64,000 nt of DNA from Lysobacterales bacterium (GCA_019510125.1 JAEKKX010000022.1:40223-104222), one strand, 5' to 3'; shown: positions 1 through 10,565, counted from the stretch's first letter. Numbers and translations: made by a program. The notes: generated by a model from the letters alone, not told the origin.

Positions 1-930
1 CGGCTGCTGGGGTTGTTGAGGCTGCTGCGGCTGCTGGGGCTGCTGCGGCTGGTTCTGGGTCGGCGCGATCACGCCCAGCGTGGTCAGCAACTGGCGATCG
101 GCCTCGCCGGTCACCGGCAGGTTGTGCTTCTGCTCGTAGTCGCGCAGCGCCTCGCGGGTGCGATCGCCGAAATCCTGGTCGGGATTGAGCGCGCGGCCGC
201 GGGCATCGACGGCCCCGGCGGCGTTCAGCGCACGCTGCAGCTTCTCGACCTCCGGGCCTTTCTCGCCGTAGGTCAGCTTGCCGTCGGCCAGCGGCGGGTC
301 GGCGGGCTTGGGGAAGTTGCCGGAAATCGGCACGAAGGTCGGCGGATCGTTGGTCAGGTTGGCGGTCTGCGCGGGACGACGGTCGGTGGTCAGCGCGCCG
401 CTCTCCATGTCCTTGATCCACTTGTCGGCCTGCGCGATGTAGCGCGTGTTGACGTCGAAGTGGACGTGGTCGGGGAACGCGTTCGGATTGCCCTTGTTGT
501 AGCCGTGCTGCTGGCCGAGCGGCTGGCCGTATTCCACGGTCTGGCCGGGCTTGAGGTTGGGATCGACCCGCATGTGCCGGGTCTGGAACATGGTTTCGCC
601 GGTCACCGGGTCGTTGATGGTGACGATGCCGTTGTCGCGGTCGATCCTGCCGATCACGCCCGCCGCCGGCGAGGGCACCGGCACGTTGCCGTTGGACAGG
701 CCCGGCGCGGTCAGCACCATGTCCTTGCTGACCATGTACTGGCCGCCGGGGGTCAGCACCGCGGTGCCGGCGTAGTTGCCGAGGATCTCCTCGTTCTCGC
801 CGTTGACGCGCGCGTAGACGCGGCCGCCTTCCTGCAGGTGCTTGCTGGGATGGTGGTTCTCGAGATCGCGGTAGTTCCTGACGTGCTCCGAATTGCCGCC
901 GACGCTTTCGTAGATGGTGATCTTGGCCAT
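1..930 (-). CDS. Probable type IV secretion effector with M23-like and peptidoglycan-binding domains (partial)
   Basis: The 5' 310 codons are present; the 3' end lies beyond position 1. Residues ~85-165 resemble a LytM/M23 peptidase fold, with a GQTVEYGQPLG turn and an HVHF motif, but no HxxxD first zinc motif is visible where expected. Residues ~215-285 are a PG_binding_1 repeat (GEKGPEVEKLQRAL, then a FGDRTREALRDYE helix). A QQP repeat, about six units, starts at the window edge and looks like a linker. A hydrolase plus PG-binding domain plus a Gln-rich linker is typical of Xanthomonadaceae antibacterial T4SS effectors, whose C-terminal XVIPCD would be off-window. It is downstream of an XVIPCD-like gene and a lipoprotein on the same strand. 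The start has AAGGA about 11 nt upstream. The effector role is inferred. Confidence 0.62.
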   Translation of the reverse strand, partial: MAKITIYESVGGNSEHVRNYRDLENHHPSKHLQEGGRVYARVNGENEEILGNYAGTAVLTPGGQYMVSKDMVLTAPGLSNGNVPVPSPAAGVIGRIDRDNGIVTINDPVTGETMFQTRHMRVDPNLKPGQTVEYGQPLGQQHGYNKGNPNAFPDHVHFDVNTRYIAQADKWIKDMESGALTTDRRPAQTANLTNDPPTFVPISGNFPKPADPPLADGKLTYGEKGPEVEKLQRALNAAGAVDARGRALNPDQDFGDRTREALRDYEQKHNLPVTGEADRQLLTTLGVIAPTQNQPQQPQQPQQPQQPQQP

Positions 931-1075
931 GGCGCGTGTGTCCTTTTCGATGGTCTTGGTTCGCGATCCGGCGGAAAACGGCAGTGCCGCGGGTCCGTCG
1001 GGCAACAGGGAATGCGGGGTGTCGCGGGGTATCAGGCTGCGGCCCGGCCGGCGGCCGGGCGCGCGGGCCGGGGGA

Positions 1076-1966
1076 TCAGGGGCTCGGCGGCTCGGGGTCC
1101 TGGGTCAGGAACCAGCAGCCGTCGGCGCGGCGGAAGGTGTAGGAATTGCCTTCCGACATGCCGTACTGGTAGCGGACCTGGCGGACGTCGTCGCCCTGCG
1201 ACTGCACGTCCAGCTTCAGCGGTGACTTGTCCTTCGCGCCTTCGCTGTCGACGTAGTGGAAGGCGTCGCCGGCGTAGACCACGTTGAAGCCGTCGTAGCT
1301 GCGTCGCGCCTCGTACACCATCACGGTGTCGGTCCCGTCCTCGCCGCCGCCCAGTTCGGCGACCTTCACCACCGGCGCGGTGAAGGCGCGCTCGGTCTGC
1401 TCGTTCGCGGCGAAGGCCTTGAGGAAGGCGTCGAAATCCTGCGACGGGCACGCCGGCGCGGCCTGCGCGTCCAGCGCCGAGACCTGCCACGACTTCACCG
1501 CCAGCGCGGACTCCTGGCCCGGCTCGTTCCAGCGCTCGTACGGGCCGTAGGTGCCGATCTCGATGCGCTTGCCGGCCTCGGCGTTGGCGAAATACATGTT
1601 GCAGTAGCCGTCGCCGCTGCAGCTCTCGACCTCCGGCAGCAGGCCGCAGACGGTGGAGCCGGGGCCGGCGTTCTTCCAGCACTCCGGGTCGCGCAGCGGC
1701 AGCCAGCCGGCGTCGATCAACTGCTTGCGCAGCGTCGCGTAGGGCATGCCCTCCTTGAAGCCGGCGTCGATCGCGACCGTCGCCGCGGGCGCGGCGGCGG
1801 CCGGCGCCGCGGCGGGCGCAGGTGCAGCGGCGGCGACGGGCGCATCGGCGACGGCCGGGGTGGCGGCGTCGCCCGCCTGCGCGGCGGGCTTGCAGCCGGC
1901 GATCGGCGCGATGGCCAGCAGCAGCGCGAGGCAGGTCTTCGACAGGGTCGTGTTCTTGAGAGTCAT
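1076..1966 (-). CDS. Secreted lipoprotein, candidate immunity protein of the adjacent effectors
   Basis: About 296 residues. A lipoprotein signal ends in IAGC (Cys ~21), followed by a long Ala/Pro-rich linker and a globular domain of ~200 residues with several Cys (PECW, TVCG, ESCSGDGYC). Lys rather than Asp follows the lipobox Cys, which favours the outer membrane. It lies 65 bp after one putative peptidoglycan-attacking effector and 145 bp before another, all in one direction. Immunity proteins of Xanthomonas T4SS effectors are usually periplasmic lipoproteins encoded next to their effector, so immunity is a reasonable inference, but the fold was not recognised. ATG at 1996 is an alternative start; 1966 gives the more compact signal peptide. 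Confidence 0.6.
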   Translation of the reverse strand: MTLKNTTLSKTCLALLLAIAPIAGCKPAAQAGDAATPAVADAPVAAAAPAPAAAPAAAAPAATVAIDAGFKEGMPYATLRKQLIDAGWLPLRDPECWKNAGPGSTVCGLLPEVESCSGDGYCNMYFANAEAGKRIEIGTYGPYERWNEPGQESALAVKSWQVSALDAQAAPACPSQDFDAFLKAFAANEQTERAFTAPVVKVAELGGGEDGTDTVMVYEARRSYDGFNVVYAGDAFHYVDSEGAKDKSPLKLDVQSQGDDVRQVRYQYGMSEGNSYTFRRADGCWFLTQDPEPPSP

Positions 1967-2031
1967 CGTTCTGGAAGTCGCGTGGCGGGAGGTCATGGGC
2001 GATTCGGCGTCCTGCGGGGAAAAGAAGGGGA

Positions 2032-3042
2032 TCAGAGGCCGCGGCCGCGGTCCGGCGACGGTGCGGCCTGGGTCGTCCCGCCCGGCGCGAGGGCGGCGAA
2101 CTGGGCGCTGGAGGTGTCCAGCGACTGCGCGGTGAGCTGGGCCAGGTTCAGCGGGACCACGTGCTGCGAGGGCGCCCCGAGGTCGCCGCGCACCGCGAAC
2201 ACGGTGCCGGGCGGCCCGGCGACGACGTGATCGATCGTTTCCATTCCGCCGGCGCGCGCGGCCACCAGGATCGAACCGGCGGCGCGGCGGCGGGCCTCGT
2301 CGTTGTCCATCCCCGGGACGGCGCCGAGCGCGTCGTAGACGGCGCGGAAGCGGCCGTGGTCGGGATGCGCGGCGTCGGCGAGCGTGCCGGCGAGCGCGCC
2401 GACCGCACCTTCGACGGCCGGGCCGCGCTTGTCCGGCGCCATCAGCCTGTCGAGACCGTCGCCGTTGCGGGTGATGTCGTGGATGCGGTCGTAGTTGCTG
2501 ACGCCGTTGGGGTCGCGGTACGCGCGGCCGCCGGTCATCGCCTCGCGGGCGCTGTTGAAACCGACGATGTGCGCCGCCTTGAGGAAGCCGGCCACGCGCG
2601 CGGGCTTCTCGTCGTCGCCGATGAACCCCTGGTCGCGGGCGCGGGCGTAGTCGCGCTCGGCGTTGGTCCGGAACGCGCGGTCCTGCAGCTCCGGCGAGGC
2701 CTTGTAGGCGTCCAGGCTCAGGCCCTGCTTCCAGTTGCCCGGGTCCTGCAGGAATTCGGCCATGCCGCCGGTCCTGGCCCACGCCCACTCCGACCGCTGG
2801 CCGCTCATGGCCCGGTCGAGCTTGTCCTGGTCGAGATAGCCGGCCGCGGCCAGGAAGGCGGCGCCGGCCTTGTAGCGACCGACGAATCCCAGCCGGTCGA
2901 CCACGTCGGGATCGCCGCCGCGGCTTTCGCTGAGCACGGTCGAGGCGATCAGTCTTCGGGTGGTCGCGTCGTCGAGCGACGCGATGTTCCCCGCGTTGTA
3001 CGCATCGGCAGTGGCCACTGCCTTCTGTCGAATATCAGCCAT
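2032..3042 (-). CDS. Putative T4SS antibacterial effector: lysozyme-like domain plus C-terminal XVIPCD-like domain
   Basis: 336 residues, no signal peptide. Residues ~30-200 resemble the lysozyme/transglycosylase-like region of Xanthomonas effectors: a Glu in TVLSES, the GRYKAGAAFLAAAGYLD segment, a DPGNWKQGLSLDAY segment and AGFLKAAHIVGF. Residues ~245-325 fit the XVIPCD pattern: a helix with LGAVPGMDNDEARRRA, then IDHVV, VFAVRGDL and a SSAQFAAL helix. In that family the domain docks on the VirD4 coupling protein for delivery into rival bacteria. GGAG lies ~8 nt before the ATG. The lipoprotein downstream may be its immunity partner. The secretion machinery is not in this window. Family is recognised by eye; substrate and activity are inferred. 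Confidence 0.65.
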   Translation of the reverse strand: MADIRQKAVATADAYNAGNIASLDDATTRRLIASTVLSESRGGDPDVVDRLGFVGRYKAGAAFLAAAGYLDQDKLDRAMSGQRSEWAWARTGGMAEFLQDPGNWKQGLSLDAYKASPELQDRAFRTNAERDYARARDQGFIGDDEKPARVAGFLKAAHIVGFNSAREAMTGGRAYRDPNGVSNYDRIHDITRNGDGLDRLMAPDKRGPAVEGAVGALAGTLADAAHPDHGRFRAVYDALGAVPGMDNDEARRRAAGSILVAARAGGMETIDHVVAGPPGTVFAVRGDLGAPSQHVVPLNLAQLTAQSLDTSSAQFAALAPGGTTQAAPSPDRGRGL

Positions 3043-3354
3043 CCACCGATCTCCAATGGATATTCAACGGTCGAATTTTTGCGGTCGGCCGAGCCCTGGA
3101 ACGCGCCCCGGCACCACGCTGCGTTGTCGCCGCCGACGGATCGGACGACGTGGAACCGGACGGACCCTCTCGGATGGTCGATGCGCCGCGGCGCATGGCG
3201 CCTGCGGTCCGGACGCGACCCGCGGCTGCGGAATCGCACGCTGCAGGCTACCAAGTCCGGGCCGGCGAAGGAAGTCCCGGGGGAACGTGGCCGGGGACGT
3301 GGCCGGGGAGTCGACCCGGGCAGCTCCCGGGATCGAGGCCGCGGGAGCGCTTGC

Positions 3355-3360
3355 TAGACT
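3355..3360 (+). promoter_or_regulatory. Candidate -10 element (TAGACT)
   Basis: TGCTAGACT ends 27 nt before the ATG at 3387. The same extended TGCTA form with a short leader recurs before other genes here. No good -35 is visible. The rest of 3043-3354 holds only the start region of the minus-strand effector operon and a short CGTGGCCGGGGA tandem repeat near 3285. Confidence 0.35.
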
Positions 3361-3386
3361 GCACGCCTTCCCGCCCGGACCCGCCC

Positions 3387-3992
3387 ATGAAAAGCGCCGG
3401 CATCGCGCTGCTCGCCGCCCTGGCCCTGGTGGGCGGCCTCGTGCTCTGGCAGGCGTTGCGCCCCACGCCGCTGCCGCCGCCCAGTGCGGCCCATGTCCAG
3501 CTCGAGACCGACCGGCTGCACGCCGAAGCCGGACGTTCGCCGCCGTCCCTGCCCAGCCGCGAGGCGATGAACCAGGCCGCGGTCCGGACCACGAAGGAAG
3601 CGATGGCCCGCGGCGACGACGAGACCCGCGCCGGGTACGCCGCGGGCATCTTCTACGGCGCCTACCTCGCGAACACGCGGGCGCGGCCGGCCTGGTGTCA
3701 GCGCCACGGCGTCGACCTGGCGCCGTTCGTGAAGGCGTACGAGGCGACCCACGGAGAGGAACTGGCGCGTGCGCTGGCGATCTTCGCCAGGGCCGGGCTG
3801 ACGCCCGAACAGTTCACCCGGGTGGACGCCCAACTGGCGGAACTGGTCGAACAGGACATGCGCGACCTCGTCCGCGACACCCATTTGCAGCCGCGGCAGG
3901 CCTGCGCCCTCTACAACGAAAAGGCGTCGGAGTTCGCGCGCGCCATCGCCCTGCCCCCCGAAGTCCACCAGGCGCTGTTCTCCGCGCACTGA
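3387..3992 (+). CDS. Membrane-anchored hypothetical protein
   Basis: 201 residues. Residues 5-25 form one hydrophobic segment (ALLAALALVGGLVLW) that could be an uncleaved anchor or signal peptide. The remainder is helical and predicted periplasmic, with two or three Cys (RPAWCQRHG, QACALYNE). No family recognised. It is a stand-alone gene, convergent with the DUF1223 gene. The start follows a candidate -10 by 27 nt and has no strong ribosome-binding site. Codon use matches the neighbours, so it looks like a real, lineage-restricted gene. Confidence 0.6.
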   Translation: MKSAGIALLAALALVGGLVLWQALRPTPLPPPSAAHVQLETDRLHAEAGRSPPSLPSREAMNQAAVRTTKEAMARGDDETRAGYAAGIFYGAYLANTRARPAWCQRHGVDLAPFVKAYEATHGEELARALAIFARAGLTPEQFTRVDAQLAELVEQDMRDLVRDTHLQPRQACALYNEKASEFARAIALPPEVHQALFSAH

Positions 3993-4077
3993 GCCGGCGG
4001 GCGCAGGCACGCACGACCGTCACGACCGCCCCGACCGGCGGCCTGCGCCGCCTCCGGCTTGCGGCACGCTTCCCGCC

Positions 4078-4827
4078 TCAGCGGCACGCCGCGCCCGCCA
4101 GCCGCAGCGACTGCAGGACGCGGCCGTCGTCGGCCTGCACGAACGCGGTGAAATCGCCTTCGGCGCCCGCCGGCAGTGCAAGCGTCCGCACCACCGGGGC
4201 GCCGTCCAGCCGCCACGGCCCCCACAGATCGACGACCACCCGGTCGTGATGCAGGGTGGCGCCGGCGTTTTCGCCGGCGCGGACGGGGCTCGTCCGTCCG
4301 TCCACGCTCCGCGCCAGCCATACCTCCGCCGCGGGCGCGCCCGCCACCGGCGCCGCGCCCAGGCGCAGGACGTCGCCTCCCTGCGCCCGCAGCAGGCGCA
4401 GCGCGAGGCCGGCGCGCGCGGGGCCGCCCGCGGCCTCCAGCGCGCGTCGCAGCATCGGCGCCGCGCGCCAGGTCACCTGCACGCGGGGGCCGATCATCAC
4501 CTGCGGGGTGTAGACGGTCGATCCGCCGGCGGCGGCGACCCGTGCGCGCTGGCGCTGGGTGTGGCGCGGCGAAGCGAAGCGGTCGCGCCAGCCCAGCGCG
4601 TCCCAATAGTCGACGTGGAACGCCAGCCAGTTCGCGCCGTCCGCGCCGTCGGCGACACGGGCGGACAGCCAGCGATCGGCCGGCGGGCAACTGCTGCAGC
4701 CTTCCGAGGTGTAGAGCTCGACCAGCGGCACGATGCGATCGGCGCTGCGCACGCCGCAGGCGGGCGTCGCGGCGCGGGCAGCGGCGGCCATGCCGAAGAC
4801 GGCGAAGAAAAGGACGGGTCGAGGCAC
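4078..4827 (-). CDS. DUF1223 family secreted thioredoxin-like protein
   Basis: 249 residues. The signal peptide is near residues 1-20 (VLFFAVFGMAAAARA). The mature protein begins a thioredoxin-like fold with the family motif LYTSEGCSSCPPAD, including a CxxC-type pair, followed by FHVDYWD and STVYTPQVMI blocks typical of DUF1223. These proteins are periplasmic or secreted and of unknown function. The GTG start at 4827 is preferred because GGGAG lies 7 nt upstream; an ATG at 4863 would put charged residues before the signal. Convergent with the hypothetical gene ending at 3992. Confidence 0.8.
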   Translation of the reverse strand: MPRPVLFFAVFGMAAAARAATPACGVRSADRIVPLVELYTSEGCSSCPPADRWLSARVADGADGANWLAFHVDYWDALGWRDRFASPRHTQRQRARVAAAGGSTVYTPQVMIGPRVQVTWRAAPMLRRALEAAGGPARAGLALRLLRAQGGDVLRLGAAPVAGAPAAEVWLARSVDGRTSPVRAGENAGATLHHDRVVVDLWGPWRLDGAPVVRTLALPAGAEGDFTAFVQADDGRVLQSLRLAGAACR

Positions 4828-4962
4828 GCTGGACTCCCGGTGTCGGATCGCTGGACGGATCACCGAATGGAGGCCGACGGGAGGCCAGCGGTTGCGCGCG
4901 ATTCACGGCACGGCGCGATTTGCTGCGATCATGCACGCGGTCCTCACGATCCACGCCTTCCG

Positions 4963-6000
4963 ATGCACGTCTTCCTGCGCCGCTTCCGCCCTGCCCTCGC
5001 CGCCTGTTCCCTGGTGCTGCTCGCCGCCTGCGGCGGCCCCACCCGGCCCACGCCGCCCGCGCCGACGGTCGTCTCGCCGTCGAAGCCGGTGAAGATCCGG
5101 ATCGGCCTGGCGCTCGGCGGCGGCGCGGCCAAGGGCTTCGCCCACATCGGCGTGATCAAGATGCTGGAGGCCAACGGCTTCAAACCGGAGGTCGTCTCCG
5201 GCACCAGCGCCGGCAGCGTGGTCGGCGCGCTGTACGCCAGCGGCATGAACCCGTTCCAGATGCAGGAGAACGCGGTCGCGCTCGACCAGGCCGAGATCCG
5301 CGACGTCACCCTGTTCAACGGCGGCCTGGTGCGCGGCCAGAAGCTGCAGGACTACGTCAACCGGATGGTCGGCAACCGCCCGTTCGAGAAGCTCGCGCTG
5401 CCGTTCGCCGCGGTGTCGACGAAACTGGAGACCGGCGAGCGCATGGTGTTCGTGCGCGGCAACGTCGGCCAGGCCGTGCGCGCCTCGTGCAGCATCCCCG
5501 GCGTGTTCGAGCCGGTGAAGATCGGCGACCTGCACTACGTCGACGGCGGCGTGGTCAGCCCGGTGCCGGTGGACGCCGCGCGCCAGCTCGGCGCCGACTT
5601 CGTCATCGCCGTGGACATCTCGACCAAGACCACCGGCGAGACGCCGAAGAACATGCTCGGGGTGGTCAACCAGTCGATCACGATCATGGGCCAGCGCCTC
5701 GGCGCGCAGGAGATGACCCGCGCCGACGTGGTGATCCGGCCGAAGGTCAACGACATCGGCGCCGCCGATTTCGAGCAGCGCAACCGCGCCATCCTCGAGG
5801 GCGAGAAGGCGGCGCTGGCGGCGATCCCGCAGATCCGGGCGAAGCTCGCGCAACTGCGCGAGACCCGCCAGCGCGCCGAGGCCGAACGCCTCGCCCGCGC
5901 CCGCGCCGCGGAAGAGGCGAAGCGGCCGAAGTGCGAAAAGCCGGGGCTGATCGGCGGGCTGTTCGGCAAGGACGAAACATGCGAGGCCCCGAACCGCTGA
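4963..6000 (+). CDS. Patatin-like phospholipase lipoprotein (RssA/NTE type)
   Basis: 345 residues. A lipoprotein signal ends LLAAC (Cys ~23), followed by a Pro-rich linker. The patatin domain (~residues 45-250) has the oxyanion-hole GGGAAKGFAH, the nucleophile elbow GTSAG and the catalytic DGG (YVDGGVV), so the Ser-Asp dyad is intact. The C-terminus is a charged coiled-coil-like stretch rich in Arg, Ala and Glu, ending in two separated Cys. Likely a membrane-anchored lysophospholipase or phospholipase acting on periplasmic lipids. An earlier ATG at 4931 is out of frame. A strong terminator follows at 6018. Confidence 0.88.
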   Translation: MHVFLRRFRPALAACSLVLLAACGGPTRPTPPAPTVVSPSKPVKIRIGLALGGGAAKGFAHIGVIKMLEANGFKPEVVSGTSAGSVVGALYASGMNPFQMQENAVALDQAEIRDVTLFNGGLVRGQKLQDYVNRMVGNRPFEKLALPFAAVSTKLETGERMVFVRGNVGQAVRASCSIPGVFEPVKIGDLHYVDGGVVSPVPVDAARQLGADFVIAVDISTKTTGETPKNMLGVVNQSITIMGQRLGAQEMTRADVVIRPKVNDIGAADFEQRNRAILEGEKAALAAIPQIRAKLAQLRETRQRAEAERLARARAAEEAKRPKCEKPGLIGGLFGKDETCEAPNR

Positions 6001-6017
6001 GGCGTCACGGACGCCAC

Positions 6018-6050
6018 GAAAAAGGGCCGGCGATGCCGGCCCTTTTTCGT
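6018..6050. terminator. Bidirectional intrinsic terminator
   Basis: A perfect hairpin with stem AAAAAGGGCCGGC, loop GAT and the complementary arm ending in five T. The A run and T run let it work both ways, between the convergent patatin and rhlE genes. Confidence 0.9.
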
Positions 6051-6072
6051 CGTTCGGTGCGGCGACCGCCGC

Positions 6073-7449
<1,377 letters not shown>

Positions 7450-7781
7450 GTGATGGCTCCGGGGCATCCGGGGTGGATGCGATGTGTCACTCGGAGCTTT
7501 CCGACCGCGCTGCGAGCTGGAAGAAACGGCGCGCCGGCTGGCGGACCGTGTTCGCGCGACGAAAGACGTGCGGAGCGCGCTGTGCGGCGGACGCCCGGTG
7601 GGCGCCGTGGACAGCGGCGGCGAGAGGAAAACGGACCCGCCGTGCGCGAAACGGGGCGGATGCTACGCGAAAACCCGGACCTCCGCCAGCGGATTTTCCG
7701 GCAAGCGCCTGATTCCACGGGCGTTCGGCCCCGGTGCGGGGCGCGCCGTTCAGGCTTCCGCGGGTCCGGCGCTGCGGTCGT
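7450..7781. other. Intergenic region, no gene seen
   Basis: 332 bases between rhlE and the beta-CASP gene. It holds a short imperfect inverted repeat near 7467 (GCATCC, then GGATGC) in the rhlE leader. No coding potential, RNA gene or known motif was seen. Confidence 0.5.
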
Positions 7782-9155
7782 TCAGACGTCCAGGGTCAGT
7801 CCCGGATGGGCCAGGGTCGCGGTGACCCCGTACTTTTCGCCGATTTCGCCGGCCAGCGCCTCGCGCGCCTTGTCCTCGCCGTGGACCAGCGCCAGCGGCG
7901 GATGCCCCGCGAACTGGCCGTACCAGTCCATCAGCCCGTGCTGGTCGGTGTGCGCGGACAGGCCGCCGACCGTGTGCACGTGCGCGCCGACGCGGACGTC
8001 GTGGCCGTGGATGCGGACCCACTTGGCGCCGTCGACGATCCGCCGGCCGGTGGTGCCCTGGGCCTGGTAGCCGACGAACATCATGTGGGTCTGGCGGCGA
8101 TGCAGGCGGTGGCGCATGTGGTGCAGGATGCGGCCCGCATTGGCCATGCCCGAGCCGGCGATCACGATCAGCCCGCGCTCGATCCGGTTGATCGCCATCG
8201 ACTCGTCCACGGTCTCGGTGATCCGCAGGTTGGGCATGCGGAACGGGTTCGGACGCTCGCGCCAGACCGCCCGCGCCTCCTCGTCGAACAGGTCCTGGTG
8301 GCGGTCGTAGACCTCGACCACCTTCGCGGCCATCGGGCTGTCGAGGAAGATCTGCCAGCGCGACATCTTCCATTCGTCCCAGTGCTTGGCGAACCAGTAC
8401 AGCAGCTCCTGGCTGCGCCCGACCGCGAACGCCGGGATCAGCACGGCGCCGCCGCCGCGCCAGGCGTCGTCGAGGATCTCGCCGATCTCGCCGACGGTCG
8501 CCACGCGCTCGCGGTGCAGGCGATCGCCGTAGGTCGATTCCATCAGCACCAGGTCGGCCCGGGTGATCGCGGCCGGGTCGCGCAGGATCGGCGTGCCCTT
8601 CGGCCCCAGGTCGCCGGAGAAGACGAGCGTGCGCCCGTCGGCGCGCAGCTCGACGCAGCTCGACCCGAGGATGTGCCCGGCCTCGCGGAACGTCGCCTCG
8701 ACGGCCGGCAGCACCTCGGTCGGCGCGTCGTAGGGCAGCGGCCGCAGTTGGCGCAGCGCGTCGCGCACATCGTCCTTCGTGTACAGCGGCACCGCCTCGG
8801 GTTCGCCGCGCTGGCGGTGCTTGTTGGCGCGGGCCGCCTCGCTCTCGGCGATGCCGGCGGCGTCCATCAGCATGATCGGCATCAGGTCGGCGGTCGCCCG
8901 CTGCGCGAAGATCGGCCCGTCGAAACCGCGCTTGACCAGCAGCGGAATGCGGCCGATGTGGTCGATGTGGGCATGGCTGACGATCAGCGCGTCGAGCGAC
9001 GCCGGCTCGAACGCGAACGCATCGGTGTTGCGGGCCTCGGCCTCGGGGCTGCCCTGGATCATCCCGCAGTCGAGCAGCAGGCGCTTGCCGGCGGCCTCGA
9101 CCAGGTGCAGGGAGCCGGTCACCTCGCCGGCGGCGCCGTGGAAGCTGATGCGCAT
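7782..9155 (-). CDS. Metallo-beta-lactamase/beta-CASP family RNA-processing-type nuclease
   Basis: 457 residues. The MBL core has HAHIDH (61-66), a further His in AGHILGSS, and the SGDLG Asp. The inserted beta-CASP domain follows, with AFAVGRSQELLYW and SPMAAK, and the C-terminal motifs are GGLSAHTD and VHGED. This matches the bacterial homologues of eukaryotic CPSF73, predicted zinc-dependent RNA nucleases; the physiological substrate is unknown. ATG at 9155 has GGAGA ~7 nt upstream. The 236 bp upstream of the gene hold no recognised element. Confidence 0.88.
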   Translation of the reverse strand: MRISFHGAAGEVTGSLHLVEAAGKRLLLDCGMIQGSPEAEARNTDAFAFEPASLDALIVSHAHIDHIGRIPLLVKRGFDGPIFAQRATADLMPIMLMDAAGIAESEAARANKHRQRGEPEAVPLYTKDDVRDALRQLRPLPYDAPTEVLPAVEATFREAGHILGSSCVELRADGRTLVFSGDLGPKGTPILRDPAAITRADLVLMESTYGDRLHRERVATVGEIGEILDDAWRGGGAVLIPAFAVGRSQELLYWFAKHWDEWKMSRWQIFLDSPMAAKVVEVYDRHQDLFDEEARAVWRERPNPFRMPNLRITETVDESMAINRIERGLIVIAGSGMANAGRILHHMRHRLHRRQTHMMFVGYQAQGTTGRRIVDGAKWVRIHGHDVRVGAHVHTVGGLSAHTDQHGLMDWYGQFAGHPPLALVHGEDKAREALAGEIGEKYGVTATLAHPGLTLDV

Positions 9156-9391
9156 GCGTCGTCTCCGTCCAACCGATCCATTCAACCGGTCGACACCATG
9201 GCGCAGATGGCCGGCCCCGACAAGGGCAAGGCCGTGGGCGGATCCGGAAACGACGCAGGCCCGCATCGCGGGCCCGCGTCGGCAAGGCCGCCCGGCGCAG
9301 ACCCGCGCGGCGGGCCTCGCGAACCGGGAAAGCCCGTCCGGCGGCAGGGCGAGGCCGTGCCGCCGGGAAGGATCAGGCGGGAAGGATCAGA

Positions 9392-10447
9392 TCAGGGACG
9401 TCCCGGCGTGCGGCAGCAGCGGCCGTAGGCCACGCCCTGGTTCGCGGCGGTCCCCTGGTTGTTGAAGGCGCAATAGTAGGCCTCCGCATCGGTGACGATG
9501 CGGCTGGTCACCAGCCGGCCGTCGAAGCTCGACATGCTGCAGCCGCCGCCGGTCATCACGTAGCCGCTCGGGCAGGTCGGCGACAGCACGCTGCCGAACG
9601 CGCCGGCGTTGACCACCGTCGGCAGCGAACTGACTTCGGTGCAGTCGAGCGCAGTGGCCTGCGGGTGGATGTAGTAGCCGACGAGATCGGCGACCACATG
9701 GGTCTGGGCATAGGTGTAGAGGCTGAGGTCCTGGCTGGCGTCGTCCTGGTTGAGCTTGACCACCGCGAGGTTGCCGCGGATGTCGCCGGCGACGTAGTTC
9801 ACGGTCGCCGCCAGCGGCCTGGCGCCGCCGAAGGGGTACGCGGTGATGTAGCCGGCGGCGGCGGGCGTGACCACGGTGAAGTTGATCACCGCGGCCGCGA
9901 ACGGCCCGGCCGCCCCGACGCCGCAATCGCCGGCGTCGCCGCCCTGGGCGGTGAAGCTGGCGGTTTCGGAGACGTCGAAGCTGCGCTCGCCGTTGGCCGG
10001 GATGGTGCCGCCGGCGACGCGGGTGTCGATGATGCGGCAGGGCGTGACCGGGACGAACACCAGGTCGTTGGCGATTTCGCCCAGCGCCTTGGTCGGGCGA
10101 CGCAGCGAGCCGTTCGCCATCGCGGCGATCATGTTGCCCGAGGCGGTCCGGCCGCGGCTGTCGGTCAGGAAGGCGTCGTTCATCGCGCGGAAGGTCGGCG
10201 CGTTCGCCGCCACGCTCAGGCTGCCGAGGGTGGCCTTGGCGAAGATCGGCCCCATGTCCCGGGCCCACTCGTGCACGTCGGCGCCATAGACGCGCTGCAC
10301 GTGGACGCCCCACTTGAGGACGATGCGATGGACCAGTTCGCCGCGCACGGTGCGCGGCTTGGACGCGGCGTCGGCGACGCCGGAAAATGCGGATGCGAAG
10401 GAAAGGACGCAGGCCAGGACGGCCGCGACAGGCGGACGGAACTTCAC
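9392..10447 (-). CDS. Secreted protein with a TPCR...DTR / VADLVGYY domain, paralogue A
   Basis: 351 residues. A signal peptide covers residues ~1-27 (LACVLSFASAFSGVADA). Residues ~130-270 form a beta-rich domain bounded by FVPVTPCRIIDTRVAGG and ADLVGYYI, with INFTVVTP and GYITAYPFGG inside; this pattern occurs in secreted proteins of several phyla, function unknown. The C-terminus is Cys-rich, ending near GRCCRTPGR. The next gene is a clear paralogue over its whole length. GTG at 10447 has GAGGAG ~9 nt upstream. Probably secreted and stabilised by disulphides; no enzyme motif seen. Confidence 0.72.
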   Translation of the reverse strand: MKFRPPVAAVLACVLSFASAFSGVADAASKPRTVRGELVHRIVLKWGVHVQRVYGADVHEWARDMGPIFAKATLGSLSVAANAPTFRAMNDAFLTDSRGRTASGNMIAAMANGSLRRPTKALGEIANDLVFVPVTPCRIIDTRVAGGTIPANGERSFDVSETASFTAQGGDAGDCGVGAAGPFAAAVINFTVVTPAAAGYITAYPFGGARPLAATVNYVAGDIRGNLAVVKLNQDDASQDLSLYTYAQTHVVADLVGYYIHPQATALDCTEVSSLPTVVNAGAFGSVLSPTCPSGYVMTGGGCSMSSFDGRLVTSRIVTDAEAYYCAFNNQGTAANQGVAYGRCCRTPGRP

Positions 10448-10565
10448 GGTGCGGAACTCCTCGAGGGATGGATGGCCGCCCGGACCCCCCGGGCGGCATG
10501 AGGCCGCCTATGGTGCCGCATCCGGATGACGAAAGTGAGATGCCCCCCTTCACCCCCGGTACGCG

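Noticed and set aside
7450..7781. Small gene upstream of rhlE
   Set aside because: Short open frames exist but have no ribosome-binding site, no family motif and atypical codon use.
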